Shown piece after piece: positions 16,254-26,011 of a stretch of DNA of 64,000 bases. Under the pieces are notes generated by a model, which had not been told where the DNA came from, ran no database searches, and was given only the letters and a program-made list of their open reading frames with translations. The first letter of the stretch is position 1. Each line of letters opens with the position of its first letter. Source of the stretch: Rhizobium etli_C (GTDB lineage Bacteria > Pseudomonadota > Alphaproteobacteria > Rhizobiales > Rhizobiaceae); the NCBI RefSeq assembly GCF_014198605.1, contig NZ_JACIHU010000001.1; one strand, 5' to 3'. The position numbers and the translations under genes were made by a program.

Positions 16254-17723
16254 ATGACAATTTATTATGTGAATTCAGCGACTGGCGCGAACACAAACGC
16301 CGGAACCAGCGAGGACGCGCCCTTTGCGTCGTTCTCGGCGGTGGAAAGCCTGAAGCTGCAGCCTGGCGACAGTGTCCTGCTCGCAGCCGGAAGCGTGTTC
16401 AACGATCAGCTCGACCTGAAATATTCCGGCACTGTCTATGCCCCGATCACCATCGGCAGCTACGGCATCGGCGATGCCCCCGTCATCCATAGCCCCAATG
16501 ACGGCATTCATAGCCTCTATGCGTCGAACATCGTCATCGAGAACATCGCTATCTCCGACACATCGGGCGCGGCTATCTACGCCGGTTATGTCTCAAATTG
16601 GACCGTGCGCAATGTCGAGGTCGACCACACCGGATTGTCCAAATCCGGTTCGATCACCTTCCGGACCGGCTCGAACATCACCATCGAAAACAGCACCATC
16701 AACGACGTCAACGGCGACGGCATCTGGATCGAGAAGATCAACGGCGTCACTCTCCTCAACAATACTGTCACCAACGCCCACGGCACCGCGGCGGATGCCG
16801 TCCAACTAAACGACAGCAAGAACATCGTCATCAGCGGCAATACTTTTGATCAGACGGGGGCGGTGACGCCAAAGGGCGTGCTGACGCTGGTGCGGCCCGT
16901 GGATGCGGTGATCGAGGGAAATACGATTATCGGCGGCGGCTTCGGGATCAGCGCGCAGGCCGGCACCAATGTCGCCATCCATGACAATGATATTTCCGGC
17001 TACGGCGGCTACAGCTGGTCTTACGCCATTGGCCTGGGTGACCAGGGCGATACCCGCAACTACGATATCTCCGGCAACTATATCCATGACGGCGTGTGGG
17101 GCGTGTCTGTCAGCGCAGCCGGCACGACGACCTATGTTCGTGAGGGCATCGATATTTACGGCAATCTGTTCGATGACCTGACGCAGGCGGCGCTGAAGGT
17201 CGACCGACCCGCATCCGGATCCTTCCACGACAATTTCATTGCGAGCGATGTCACGCCTTACAGCATCTCCCCCTCGATCATTGCCGCAGGCACCTTTCCC
17301 GTCAGCGACAACACGACCATCGAAGAAGGTGCTGCCACGCTTGCAAGCGCCGACAGTCTGGCCGTCACGGATGACAGCATCAGCCTGGTGTCGGATACCG
17401 GGCTCACATCCCCTGACGGCCTGAAACTTAGCCTCGACAAAACCGCATCAGACAAGGCCAGCGCCCATCTCGACAATCCTCTCGGGGAAAACGGCGTATC
17501 GGATGGGACCTTGCTGCTGCGTCATTTCGGCGAGGCTGCCTTCGAAAAGCGCGGGCTGACCCTTGGCAATGGCGATCACGGCCTCACGATCGAAGCTGCC
17601 GATCTCGCCGGCCCGGAAAACGGCAACGGAATTTCCCACCATGAGACAGCACCCCAGCCGTTGCATCATCCACTAGCGGACGGGCCGATCGTCTCCATCC
17701 TCCAAGACGACCTGCTGCACTGA
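16254..17723 (+). CDS. Right-handed parallel beta-helix protein, second paralogue
   Basis: A 489-residue paralogue of the protein at 14367, closely similar through the beta-helix (about residues 1-360). An ATG at 16236 would add six residues, but alignment with the paralogue places the start at 16254. The C-terminal ~110 residues have diverged: the VCBS-like strands seen in the first copy are only partly retained ('KRGLTLGNGDHGLTI') and a His-rich stretch precedes the end. The final residues keep the same pattern as the first copy (MDGLLS versus QDDLLH), suggesting a conserved C-terminal export signal. No N-terminal signal peptide. Carbohydrate active or binding role inferred. Confidence 0.8.
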   Translation: MTIYYVNSATGANTNAGTSEDAPFASFSAVESLKLQPGDSVLLAAGSVFNDQLDLKYSGTVYAPITIGSYGIGDAPVIHSPNDGIHSLYASNIVIENIAISDTSGAAIYAGYVSNWTVRNVEVDHTGLSKSGSITFRTGSNITIENSTINDVNGDGIWIEKINGVTLLNNTVTNAHGTAADAVQLNDSKNIVISGNTFDQTGAVTPKGVLTLVRPVDAVIEGNTIIGGGFGISAQAGTNVAIHDNDISGYGGYSWSYAIGLGDQGDTRNYDISGNYIHDGVWGVSVSAAGTTTYVREGIDIYGNLFDDLTQAALKVDRPASGSFHDNFIASDVTPYSISPSIIAAGTFPVSDNTTIEEGAATLASADSLAVTDDSISLVSDTGLTSPDGLKLSLDKTASDKASAHLDNPLGENGVSDGTLLLRHFGEAAFEKRGLTLGNGDHGLTIEAADLAGPENGNGISHHETAPQPLHHPLADGPIVSILQDDLLH

Positions 17724-17739
17724 GGGTAGCCGGGCGATC

Positions 17740-17766
17740 GCCGCTACGGCTCGATGCCGTAGCGGC
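17740..17766. terminator. Bidirectional hairpin between convergent genes
   Basis: Perfect 11-base stem GCCGCTACGGC / GCCGTAGCGGC with loop TCGAT, lying between the ends of the second beta-helix gene (+) and the small gene on the minus strand. No T-run on either side. Confidence 0.6.
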
Positions 17767-17772
17767 ATGCAC

Positions 17773-18054
17773 TCAGCGGTCGCCGAGCAGGGCTCGCTGG
17801 ACGTCGGCTTCGATTTCCGCGCAAATGATCTCGTATTCAGCGATGATCGCGGGATCGGCCGATCCATCCTTACGCATGCGGTCGAGGACGGAGCAAGCTT
17901 CGCCATAGGCGCCGCACAATTCGTAGAGATGGGACTGGCTCGCTGCGGCGGCTCTGATCGTCGCTCGCGTGGCCGGCAATCTCATCATCAGCCGGGCCAG
18001 CCCCTGTGCGACGGCATGCCTGGCGATCGGGGCGATGCCTTCCTTTCTGATCAT
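17773..18054 (-). CDS. Hypothetical small helical protein
   Basis: A 93-residue, Ala/Arg-rich helical protein ('ARLMMRLPATRATIRAAAAS', then 'HLYELCGAYGEACSVLDRMR'). No family is recognised. The codon pattern is typical of the window and the frame is closed by the bidirectional hairpin at 17740-17766, which supports it as a gene. The divergent spacing to neighbours gives no clue to function. Confidence 0.5.
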   Translation of the reverse strand: MIRKEGIAPIARHAVAQGLARLMMRLPATRATIRAAAASQSHLYELCGAYGEACSVLDRMRKDGSADPAIIAEYEIICAEIEADVQRALLGDR

Positions 18055-18168
18055 GCCACCATCCCTCGCTGACTGAATCTCGTGAGGTGCTGCTGTCGAG
18101 AGGTAGTACGCAGAAATCCTGCGTCTGGTTTCATGGCTGATGCAGGAAAGTTTCTCGCTCCTGGCGGC

Positions 18169-18945
18169 TCAGGATGAAAGGCCGATCGTAATCGTGGCGG
18201 AAAGCACGCCGCCGTCGAGCTTTTCGAAATCAAATATGTGATCGACGGCGTCCTGCGGGATGAGGCCGTCCTCGTCGTTGCGCGTATCGCGGGGAGGGCG
18301 TTGGCGATAGTCGGGATGCCCGCCATAGACGATGTCGCTCAGCGCATCGTCGAAATAGATCTGGCTGACGAGAAGTTCCCTGCCTTCGACAAGGATGCGG
18401 CAGTGAACATGCGGCGTGCGACCCCTGTACCATCCGGGATAGACCGTCAGAAAGCTTGCCTGCCCGGCCGCATCCGTCAACTGGCGGCCGCGAAAGGCAA
18501 GCCCGCTTATCGCCTCGGCATCGTCGAGCGTACACATGTCAGCTGCTTCCCGGCCGGAATAGATGCCACGGTGATCGGTATGCCAGATTTCGATATCGGC
18601 GTTTTCGACCGGTCGGCAATCGGCTGCATGGACGATGCGGACGGCCAGGCGCAGGGGCAGCCCAGCCTTTCCTTCGGTGACGTCCTGACGTGCCGGGATA
18701 TCGTTGACATGGCAGGGGCCAAGGGTCTGGGCGACAGTCGCGACGCAATTCGGGCGCGTCCGGAAGAGCGGTGCGGGCAGCTTTTCCAAGGCGACGGACC
18801 GTGCGCCGCCGCTGAGGAAATCAGTGCCCTTCCAGTCGAATGTCCTGGCGGCCACGACGATATGTCGCCGCGGCCAGAATGCCGCCGCAGCGACGGATGA
18901 TGCGACAATGGTCGCACCGCCAAGCATAAGGGTCCGCCTCTTCAT
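18169..18945 (-). CDS. Intradiol ring-cleavage dioxygenase family protein, exported
   Basis: A 258-residue protein of the protocatechuate/catechol 1,2-dioxygenase fold. The non-heme Fe(III) ligands are Tyr129 ('RGIYSG'), Tyr173, His179 and His181 ('YRGRTPHVH'). An N-terminal 'MKRRTLMLGGATIVASSVAAAA' region (twin Arg, hydrophobic core) indicates export, possibly by Tat; this occurs in the extracytoplasmic branch of the family. Substrate is not predictable. It stands alone, without other aromatic degradation genes nearby. Confidence 0.85.
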   Translation of the reverse strand: MKRRTLMLGGATIVASSVAAAAFWPRRHIVVAARTFDWKGTDFLSGGARSVALEKLPAPLFRTRPNCVATVAQTLGPCHVNDIPARQDVTEGKAGLPLRLAVRIVHAADCRPVENADIEIWHTDHRGIYSGREAADMCTLDDAEAISGLAFRGRQLTDAAGQASFLTVYPGWYRGRTPHVHCRILVEGRELLVSQIYFDDALSDIVYGGHPDYRQRPPRDTRNDEDGLIPQDAVDHIFDFEKLDGGVLSATITIGLSS

Positions 18946-19044
18946 CTGTCCTCCTTTGCCGCAGAAGAGCGGGTAAAGCGAATGGACCGGGATTTCGAGT
19001 TAAATCCCGGCAATGATCGACGGCAGCGAGACGATCCTCACGCC

Positions 19045-20946
19045 TCAGATGGCGACCTGTTCGCCGAGCTCGACGACGCGATTTGAAGGCAGGTTGAAAT
19101 AGTCGGACGGGTCGATCGCAAAACCTTCCAGCGCCATGAAGATCCGTTCCTGCCAGCCGGGCAACCCCGTATTCGGCGTCCTGACGAGATTGCGGCGGCC
19201 GAGATAGAAGGAGGTCTTCATGATCTCGAACTTGAAACCCGCCTCCCGGCAGAGAGCCAAGGCCCTGGTGACATCCGGATCGTCCATGAAGCCGAAGGTG
19301 ATGTCCAGGCGGACAAATCGCGGCGAAAGCTGGCTGATCTTGATGCGTCTGCTGTCGGGGACATAAGGCTCGTCCTCGGTCCAGACGGTCAGGATGACGT
19401 TCTGTTCGTGGAGCACATGATTGTGCTTGAGGTTGTGGAGCAGAACACTCGGCGTCCGGTCGGGGACACTGGTCAGAAAGACCGCCGTTCCCGAAACGGT
19501 GACCGGCGCATGGTCAGACTTCCGCTCGATCGATTTGATGAAGGAATCGAGGGGGATCTCATTGTTGGCCCGCAGTCTCTTCAGGTAGGCCTGCCCACGG
19601 GTCCATGTCCACATCAAAATCATGATCGCCAGAGCCAGGGCGACCGGAACCCAGCCGCCGTCGTGGATCTTCATCAGGTTGGCCGCCAGGAACATGACTT
19701 CGATGGCGAAGAGCGGCAGCAGAAGGGCGGTGGCGAGCACGAGGGAGTAGCCCCACACGGCCCGCAGGAACTGGAAGGCCAGCATCGTCGAGATGACCAT
19801 GGTACCGGTCACCGAGATGCCGTAGGCGGTCGCCAGTGACTCCGAATCGCCAAAAGAAAAGATCAGCATCAACACGCCGACCAGCAGCAGAAGATTGACG
19901 CTCGGCACATAGATCTGGCCGGTGTTGGTCTCCGAGGTGAATTTGATGCGCAGTCTCGGCAGGAAGCCGAGATGGACCGCCGAGCGGGCGAGCGAAAACG
20001 CGCCTGTTATGACGGCCTGGCTGGCGATAATCGTTGCCATCGTCGCCAAGATAACCACCGGCAGCAAGACCCAATCGGGATACATCAGAAAGAACGGGTT
20101 TGTAGCCGTTTCGGGATGGGCGAGAACCAGAGCGCCTTGACCGAGATAGTTCAGGAGCAATGCCGGAAAGACGAGCACGAACCATGCCGTCTGGATCGGG
20201 CGGCGTCCGAAATGCCCGAGATCGGCATAGAGTGCTTCGGCGCCCGTCACCGTCAGAAAGACGGCGCCGAGCACGATCAGGCCGACGGTGCCGGCATGGG
20301 CGAGGAACGAGAGCGCGTTGAGCGGATTGAGCGCGGCCAAAATTCTCCAGTCGTCGCCGATATGGATCACGCCGCCGACCGCCATCGCCAGAAACCACAA
20401 GACCGTTATCGGCCCGAAAAACATCGAGACGGCGGCCGTTCCTCTCGACTGGACGGCAAAGAGAACGATCATGATCGCAGCCGACGCGAGCGGGACGTAG
20501 TCAGCGAAGGCCGGGGTGACCAATTTCAGGCCTTCCAGCGCCGACATCACCGAGAGGGCAGGCGTGATCATCGCATCGCCGATGAAGAGGGCGGCGCCGA
20601 TCAGCCCGGCGAAAAACAGCACCGGCACGTTTCGCCCCATTTTCTTCATCAGGAGGGCGAGAAGCGAGAGGGTTCCGCCTTCGCCGTCATTGTCGGCCCT
20701 GAGAAGGAACAGAACATATTTGAAGGTCACGATGACCGTGAGCGTCCAGACCATCAGCGAAATCAGGCCGATCACCTCCGGCTCGTGGATGCCATCGGCG
20801 GCAAAGGGCCTCAGCGCCTCGCGAAAGGCATAGAGCGGGCTGGTGCCGATATCGCCGTAAACGACGCCGATTGCGCCGACGACCAACCCGACAAAGCCGC
20901 TCCGGCTGCCGGCGTCACCGGTCTTGTCTGCATGTGTTGAAGTCAT
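19045..20946 (-). CDS. kup: Kup potassium uptake protein
   Basis: A 633-residue K+/H+ symporter of the KUP/HAK/KT family, about 12 membrane helices and a C-terminal cytoplasmic domain of ~170 residues. The family signature 'GVVYGDIGTSPLYAFRE' lies near residue 28-44. The ATG at 20946 is chosen because GGGGAA is just upstream and the product has family length; the frame stays open 54 codons further upstream but that part is not Kup-like. It provides constitutive low-affinity K+ entry. No osmosensor genes are adjacent. Confidence 0.95.
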   Translation of the reverse strand: MTSTHADKTGDAGSRSGFVGLVVGAIGVVYGDIGTSPLYAFREALRPFAADGIHEPEVIGLISLMVWTLTVIVTFKYVLFLLRADNDGEGGTLSLLALLMKKMGRNVPVLFFAGLIGAALFIGDAMITPALSVMSALEGLKLVTPAFADYVPLASAAIMIVLFAVQSRGTAAVSMFFGPITVLWFLAMAVGGVIHIGDDWRILAALNPLNALSFLAHAGTVGLIVLGAVFLTVTGAEALYADLGHFGRRPIQTAWFVLVFPALLLNYLGQGALVLAHPETATNPFFLMYPDWVLLPVVILATMATIIASQAVITGAFSLARSAVHLGFLPRLRIKFTSETNTGQIYVPSVNLLLLVGVLMLIFSFGDSESLATAYGISVTGTMVISTMLAFQFLRAVWGYSLVLATALLLPLFAIEVMFLAANLMKIHDGGWVPVALALAIMILMWTWTRGQAYLKRLRANNEIPLDSFIKSIERKSDHAPVTVSGTAVFLTSVPDRTPSVLLHNLKHNHVLHEQNVILTVWTEDEPYVPDSRRIKISQLSPRFVRLDITFGFMDDPDVTRALALCREAGFKFEIMKTSFYLGRRNLVRTPNTGLPGWQERIFMALEGFAIDPSDYFNLPSNRVVELGEQVAI

Positions 20947-21593
20947 GGTTCCCCGCTCACACCGCTTGCGTACAAGCAGAAACATATGCCGCATTGGAGA
21001 ACGGCAAGTAAATTGGCGCCGATGCAAACTTTTCTTGACGGCCAGGCGCCAAATGCGGGCTGGTATGATGGCCCGGAACCGGCCGGGATGAATCGATTTT
21101 CGATCCACAGGCTCGGACTGCCGCCCTCCGTCGCGCTGCTGGCATGACGCAGCGGTAAGAGATCAGATATTGCAGGAGCTGGTGCGGGATCTCGTCTTGA
21201 GGAGCTGAGTGCGATCTCCGCCAAGGCCTGATCCGGTGAGTCTCAAAATCGACGACGTATTACCGTCTGCACCGAAAGTATTATCTTTATCGTTGGAACT
21301 ATAAGCCGTGCGGGTGGCGACGGCGCTATGCGACGTCATCCAATGTGGTTTGACGTCAATGGCCCATTCTGCGGTAGAATTCAGGTTTTAGCTGCGATAG
21401 GCAGAACTTTCCGAAATGACCTTTTAGAGACAGTATTGCTTTGGAATGCTGCGAGATTATCTGCGCAATTTCGAAAAATTCGCGGAAAGATTGTTTCTAA
21501 TTACTGCCATTATTCGAATATACGTTCCAGACCGCGATTTTTTCTTCGCCACATTTCGAATATTCCAGATTGTCCAAACAATGGTGAGAAACA
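20947..21593. other. Long intergenic region, AT-richer in its second half
   Basis: 647 bases without a gene I can support. 21280-21593 is markedly richer in A/T than its surroundings. Short frames there lack ribosome sites and recognisable content. It should contain the promoters of kup and of the exported hydrolase-like gene at 21594. Confidence 0.5.
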
Positions 21594-22016
21594 ATGAAAA
21601 TTATTCTCGTCATGGCCCTCACGCTTTTCGTCATCCCCTGTAAGGCCGATATGTTGCGTACGGCTTCCAGATACGACCGCATGCACGAACGCTCGATCTC
21701 TTTCCTCGACATCAATCCCCGCAGAACGTCGTGGTGCGGTGCCTTCCTCGCCTTCATCGCCAAACGATCCTCGCGGCAGCCGCCGGCAAATCCAAATATG
21801 GCGGTCTCCTGGAAAAACTTCGGCAAGCCCGTTTTCGCCCGCTCGGCCAGGCGTGGCGACGTGGTGGTGATCCGAAGCGGCAGGCGTTTCCACGTCAGCC
21901 TGTTCGACCATTTCGACCAGCGGCGTCAATACGTCTATCTGTTCGGCGGCAATCAATCCAACCGGGTACAGCTGTCGCGTTACCGCGCGAGCTCCGTCAT
22001 CGCCGTTCGACGATGA
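21594..22016 (+). CDS. TIGR02594-type NlpC/P60-like exported protein
   Basis: A 140-residue protein with a signal peptide (~19 residues). The mature part matches the TIGR02594 group of CHAP/NlpC-P60-like cysteine peptidases: 'SWCGAFLAFI' with Cys48, 'AVSWKNFGKPV', 'ARRGDVVVIRSG' and 'HVSLF' with His100. These are the likely catalytic Cys/His pair. The predicted role is cutting peptidoglycan peptides or similar amide bonds in the periplasm. It is short for an enzyme with a separate wall-binding domain, so it has only the catalytic fold. Confidence 0.75.
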   Translation: MKIILVMALTLFVIPCKADMLRTASRYDRMHERSISFLDINPRRTSWCGAFLAFIAKRSSRQPPANPNMAVSWKNFGKPVFARSARRGDVVVIRSGRRFHVSLFDHFDQRRQYVYLFGGNQSNRVQLSRYRASSVIAVRR

Positions 22017-22088
22017 CGGTGGGCCGCCAGTCACGAAGCGCAATTCTGAGTTCCTTGACGTTCGATCCCAACCTCGATAGCGGCGGGC

Positions 22089-22874
22089 TCATGGCTTGCG
22101 CGCTCTGACATGAAGGAAGATCGGCGCAATGCGGGTGTCGGCAACGACGGGTTCGGCCAGCGCCACTTCGGGTGAAGCCATGGGCTCGCCGAAGGCCTCG
22201 ATGACAAGCCCGGCTTCGACGATCATCGACACCCAACTCGTAAGCGTGCGGTGAAAGCGCGGAATGGAGAACGGTGTCAGCATCGCCCGTTCGCTTTCGG
22301 GTATGGATGAAAAGATCCAGCGCTCGATCCGGCCGTCGCTCTCGTCGAAATAATCGGCGATTTCTACCGCGATTGGCTCGCCCGCCTCGTTGCGGACATT
22401 GCGGCGCTTGGGCGGCACGAAACAGGGATGCAGGATAGAAAACTGCAGAAAGCCGCCGGATTTTAGGATGCGGTGGACGCCCCCCGGCACGCCACGCTGG
22501 TCGGCCATGTCCATCATCGACATGAAGGCGGTGACGAAGTCGAAACTCGCCTCGGGAAAATCGATGCTCTGGCCGTCGCCGAGCACGTAGTCGATGCCCA
22601 GCGGCGCCTGGGTCTCGCTCTCGCGGGCATAGCGAATAAAGGTTGGGGCAATATCGAGGCCCGTCATGCGGGCGCCGAGACGAGCGACGGCGCGGGTATT
22701 GGAACCTTCGCCGCAGCCGAGATCGAGCCCTGCGAGACCCGTGACAGGCGGCAGCATATTCAGAAAAGCCGGTGTGTTCAGCGCGTCGCGATATTTGTCG
22801 TAACCTGCCCGGGAGTAGATCGTCCAGGTCTCGGCATTGCTCTCCCAATGGGCGGCAACGTCATTGGCGTTCAT
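22089..22874 (-). CDS. Class I SAM-dependent methyltransferase
   Basis: A 261-residue methyltransferase. Motif I is 'LDLGCGEGSNTRA' (residues 50-62), motif II 'MTGLDIAPTFIRYA', and motif III around 'FDFVTAFMSMMDM'. AAGGAG stands seven bases before the ATG. The substrate is unknown; similarity is to small-molecule methyltransferases of the UbiE/BioC shape. It is next to the PLP decarboxylase on the same strand but 101 bases separate them. Confidence 0.85.
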   Translation of the reverse strand: MNANDVAAHWESNAETWTIYSRAGYDKYRDALNTPAFLNMLPPVTGLAGLDLGCGEGSNTRAVARLGARMTGLDIAPTFIRYARESETQAPLGIDYVLGDGQSIDFPEASFDFVTAFMSMMDMADQRGVPGGVHRILKSGGFLQFSILHPCFVPPKRRNVRNEAGEPIAVEIADYFDESDGRIERWIFSSIPESERAMLTPFSIPRFHRTLTSWVSMIVEAGLVIEAFGEPMASPEVALAEPVVADTRIAPIFLHVRARKP

Positions 22875-22975
22875 GGCTATCTCCTTGCCCGGTTCGAGGG
22901 CGGCAAGCTATAGTTGCAGTCTATGGCAAAGGGAAGACGAACGGAAAAGGATAGCGGCTACGACGCCTCGTGGCA

Positions 22976-24379
22976 TCACCCTCGGCTGACGCTCCTGAAC
23001 GCAGCGATGATGCTCTCCGCCGCCAGTTCGGCCTGATCCGATGTCGTCTGGAAGTTGGTGACGGAGAGGCGCAGGACGTCGCGGCCGCGCCATTTGGCGC
23101 CGCCGGCGAAGAGGATGCCGTCCGCCTGGATCTTTTCGATCGCTATTCGCGTCAGCGCGTCGCTTTCGTCGTCCGGGCGATCGGCTGCAAAACGGACGAC
23201 GAGCTGGTTGAGCGCCACCTCGTTGAGAATGGCGATGCCGGGTTCGCGCGCGAGCCGGTCGGCCATCAGGCGGGCCGAGGTGCAGCATTGGTCGATGAGG
23301 GCTTCGATACCGTTGCGGCCGAAATATTTCAGCATCGCCCAGGTGGCGAAACCGCGTGCCCGTCGCGAAAGCTCCGGCACGTAATGCGAGGGGTCACGCT
23401 CGCCTTCGCCGGCGAGCGGCAGGTAGCTTGCGGCGATCGTCATGGCGCGGCGATGGGCGAGTTCGTCGCGGACGATCGCATAGCCGCAATCATAAGGCGT
23501 CTGCAGCCATTTATGGCCGTCGGTCGCCCAGCTGTCGGCCGCTTCGATGCCGCGGCTGAGATGGCTCACCGTCGCCGATGCCTGCGCCCACAGGCCGAAG
23601 GCGCCGTCGACATGCACCCAGGCGCCTTTCGCCTTCAGCGGTGGGATGAGCCTGTCAAAATCGTCGAAAGCGCCGGTATTGATCTGGCCGGCCTGAAGAA
23701 CGGCGATCAAGGGGCCGGCGACCGCGTCAAGCGCGCCGGGAAGCGCTGCCGGGTCGATCCGGCCCATCGCGTCGGTGGGCAGGCGCACCACACGGTCATG
23801 CCCGAGACCGAGGAACTGAAGCGCGGAGAACACGGTTGTATGAGCATCGTCGCCGATCAGCACGGTGATTGCCGGCGCGCCGAACAGGCCGTCGGCATCG
23901 GCATCCCAGCCGACCTTTCGCAGCACCTCGCCGCGGGCGGCGGCAAGGCAGGTGAAATTGGCCACCGTGGCGCCGGTCACGAAGCCGACCGAGCTTTCAG
24001 CCGGCAGTTTCAGGAGATCGAGAAGCCATCGTGCCGCCGTCGCTTCAACGGCAGCCGCTGCCGGAGCAGCGAAATGGTTTCCGGCGTTCTGCCCCCAGGC
24101 GCTGGTGAGAAAATCGGCTGCGACGCCGACCGGATGAGAGCCGCCGATGACCCAGCCGAAAAAGCGCGGGCCGGTGGTTGCGTGCAGCCCCGGTTCGGCG
24201 CCGTCGGAGAGCTGCCGGATGACTTCGAGCATATCGGAGCCGGCCGCCGAAAGCGGCTCGTCGAAGACGGCAAGGCAGGCGGCGTAATCATCGCCTGGCA
24301 CATGGCGGGCAAAGGCCGTTTCCCGAAACCCGGCCGCAAGCCGGGCGGCCTCCTGAAACAGAGTTGCGATTGCCGCCAT
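22976..24379 (-). CDS. PLP-dependent group II decarboxylase / aromatic-amino-acid decarboxylase-like
   Basis: About 467 residues. The PLP lysine is Lys290 in 'TDGHKWLQTPYD', with Asp258 in 'VHVDGAFGLW' contacting the pyridine nitrogen. The fold and motifs match the glutamate/tyrosine/DOPA decarboxylase family. Here 'KW' follows His, as in that family. The substrate cannot be read from the sequence. A TTG at 24427 would add 16 residues and lies before an AGGAGG; the ATG at 24379 fits the usual family N-terminus ('TLFQEAARLAAGF'). Confidence 0.85.
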   Translation of the reverse strand: MAAIATLFQEAARLAAGFRETAFARHVPGDDYAACLAVFDEPLSAAGSDMLEVIRQLSDGAEPGLHATTGPRFFGWVIGGSHPVGVAADFLTSAWGQNAGNHFAAPAAAAVEATAARWLLDLLKLPAESSVGFVTGATVANFTCLAAARGEVLRKVGWDADADGLFGAPAITVLIGDDAHTTVFSALQFLGLGHDRVVRLPTDAMGRIDPAALPGALDAVAGPLIAVLQAGQINTGAFDDFDRLIPPLKAKGAWVHVDGAFGLWAQASATVSHLSRGIEAADSWATDGHKWLQTPYDCGYAIVRDELAHRRAMTIAASYLPLAGEGERDPSHYVPELSRRARGFATWAMLKYFGRNGIEALIDQCCTSARLMADRLAREPGIAILNEVALNQLVVRFAADRPDDESDALTRIAIEKIQADGILFAGGAKWRGRDVLRLSVTNFQTTSDQAELAAESIIAAFRSVSRG

Positions 24380-24614
24380 CGGATCCCCCGCGCCAACGGC
24401 TCCCGGCTCCCGACAGAACCTCCTCAAAGCAAGCTGTTGACGCAGGCAGTCTAGCCGATATTGCCGACGCTGTCTTGCCGCTCCTGTGAAGGGCGGCCAC
24501 GGCGCTCCGCGGGCATGGCTTTGTGAGGCATCCAGCCGGACATCAGGAAACGGGTGGCGGCCTAAGACCTTGGATCTTTAGTTATCGGCGGTTTGCAAAG
24601 CGAGGAGATACCCG

Positions 24615-25022
24615 ATGAAAGGTGCCAGCGATCGAAACACGGCCATGCAACTTTTGGAACTGATGTTCCAGGTGGAGTTGGATTTCCTCAATTCCGACAA
24701 GACGGATGCTGAGGCGCTCGCCCGGGCGTTTCATCCCGATGTGGTCGTCCATGAACCCGCATCGCTACCCTATTCCGGTGACTGGAGGGGATTGACGGGC
24801 ATCGTGTTGAGGGTAATGAGCCAGGTCTGGAGCGATGTCGCGGTCGAGGATCTGGCCGCGGCCCAATCCGAAGACCTCGTCTTCATGACATGGTTGAGGC
24901 TCACTTCTCGGGCAAGGGGCGCCCGACACGGCCGAGATCCTAAGGGCGATCGGATAGGCGCAGGGTCTTTTCGTTTCCTGCGCGGCCATCGTCGCTACAG
25001 CATATCTCCGAGGCTCCAGTGA
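24615..25022 (+). pseudogene. SnoaL/NTF2-like protein, frameshifted
   Basis: The first ~95 residues read as a SnoaL-like/NTF2 fold domain ('FHPDVVVHEPASLPYSGDWRG'). From about 24900 the frame turns into Arg/Gly-rich junk up to 25022. The neighbouring +1 frame encodes a plausible continuation ('GAPDTAEILRAIG', then 'QGLFVSCAAI') interrupted by TAG at 24955-24957. So the gene has probably lost its frame near 24900 and also carries a stop. Its end overlaps the convergent PhyH gene by 28 bases, another sign of a displaced stop. Confidence 0.65.
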
Positions 25023-25915
25023 TTGTTCCAGCGGGCGTCGATTTCGTCATCGACGTTCTGGAAGCGGATGTCGGTGGAAAGACGCAGGCGTCCGGCGCGA
25101 TCCTGGTTGGTCGTGGCAGCGTGAATCATGTAGGGCGAGTGCAGGACCACGTCACCGGCCTCGTAATCGGCGGCGAGCCAGCGGGCGTTGAAACGTTCGG
25201 CCATGCCGGGGAGATCCTTCGAGACCCAGCCGCCTTCGGCCATATGGCTGTTATAGGCGCTGATCCGCTCCTCCGGCGAGAGATCGCCGCTGCGGAGCCG
25301 GAATTCTGCCTCCATCCCCAGCCCGATGGCGTGCGAGCCTTCGAGATAGACGAGGCCGCCCATTTCGACGGGGACGTCACCGATCGGAATCCAGGCCGTC
25401 ACCAGCCGGTTGGTGCCACCGCGGAGATAGACGAGATCGTAATGGGCCGGAGTGGCCGTCGCCGTGCCCGGCTTGGTATAGCGCATCAGCTTGCGCTTAT
25501 GGAGATAGGAAATGCCTTCGAGAAAGGCGTCCATGAAGCGCACGAGCGGCGGCTGGGCGCAGAAACCTTCATAGGCGGCCGAGCGGACGATCGACATCAG
25601 CCGCCGGTCGGCCAGGCTCCAGTCGACGCCTTCGGCGGCGGCGATGCCGAGAGCAAAATCATGGCCTGTTACCAGCAGCCCGGTTTCGGCAAGGCGGGAG
25701 AAGACCCAGCGGCGAAAATCGATCACTTCGGGGCGCGGCAGAAGGCCCTTCAGCCAGACATAACCGTTCTCCTCATAGCGGCGGCGGATGGCTTCGATGC
25801 CGATGGCCGGGTCGGTCGGCCGAAGCGGGCCTAGCCTTTCAGCCGGGATCGTCCTGTCATGGGCGGCAAGGGAAAGGTCGGCTTTTCGCGCCTCGACATT
25901 TGCAGGAATCGACAT
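24995..25915 (-). CDS. Phytanoyl-CoA dioxygenase (PhyH) family protein
   Basis: A 306-residue Fe(II)/2-oxoglutarate-dependent oxygenase. The iron triad is His158-x-Asp160 ('PAHYDL') and His265 ('YMIHAAT'); Arg278 or Arg284 would bind 2-oxoglutarate. It hydroxylates a small organic substrate not deducible here. The divergent AraC-type gene 96 bases away is a likely regulator, an arrangement seen when PhyH-type enzymes are induced by their substrate. Confidence 0.87.
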   Translation of the reverse strand: MSIPANVEARKADLSLAAHDRTIPAERLGPLRPTDPAIGIEAIRRRYEENGYVWLKGLLPRPEVIDFRRWVFSRLAETGLLVTGHDFALGIAAAEGVDWSLADRRLMSIVRSAAYEGFCAQPPLVRFMDAFLEGISYLHKRKLMRYTKPGTATATPAHYDLVYLRGGTNRLVTAWIPIGDVPVEMGGLVYLEGSHAIGLGMEAEFRLRSGDLSPEERISAYNSHMAEGGWVSKDLPGMAERFNARWLAADYEAGDVVLHSPYMIHAATTNQDRAGRLRLSTDIRFQNVDDEIDARWNNHWSLGDML

Positions 25916-26011
25916 TTCGTCCGTCCGTCGCTTGGTCTATTGTAGCTCAAAATAGCCGACGACAAGGCCGGAAAACATGAAGGAAAGTCATCGCTGGACT
26001 TTTCGCTCAAC

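Noticed and set aside
21328..21597. AT-rich 89-codon frame upstream of the exported peptidase-like gene
   Set aside because: No ribosome site, odd composition and no recognisable feature; it runs into the real gene start.
22970..24454. 494-codon plus-strand frame opposite the PLP decarboxylase
   Set aside because: No start signal or domain; the minus strand has the PLP motif.
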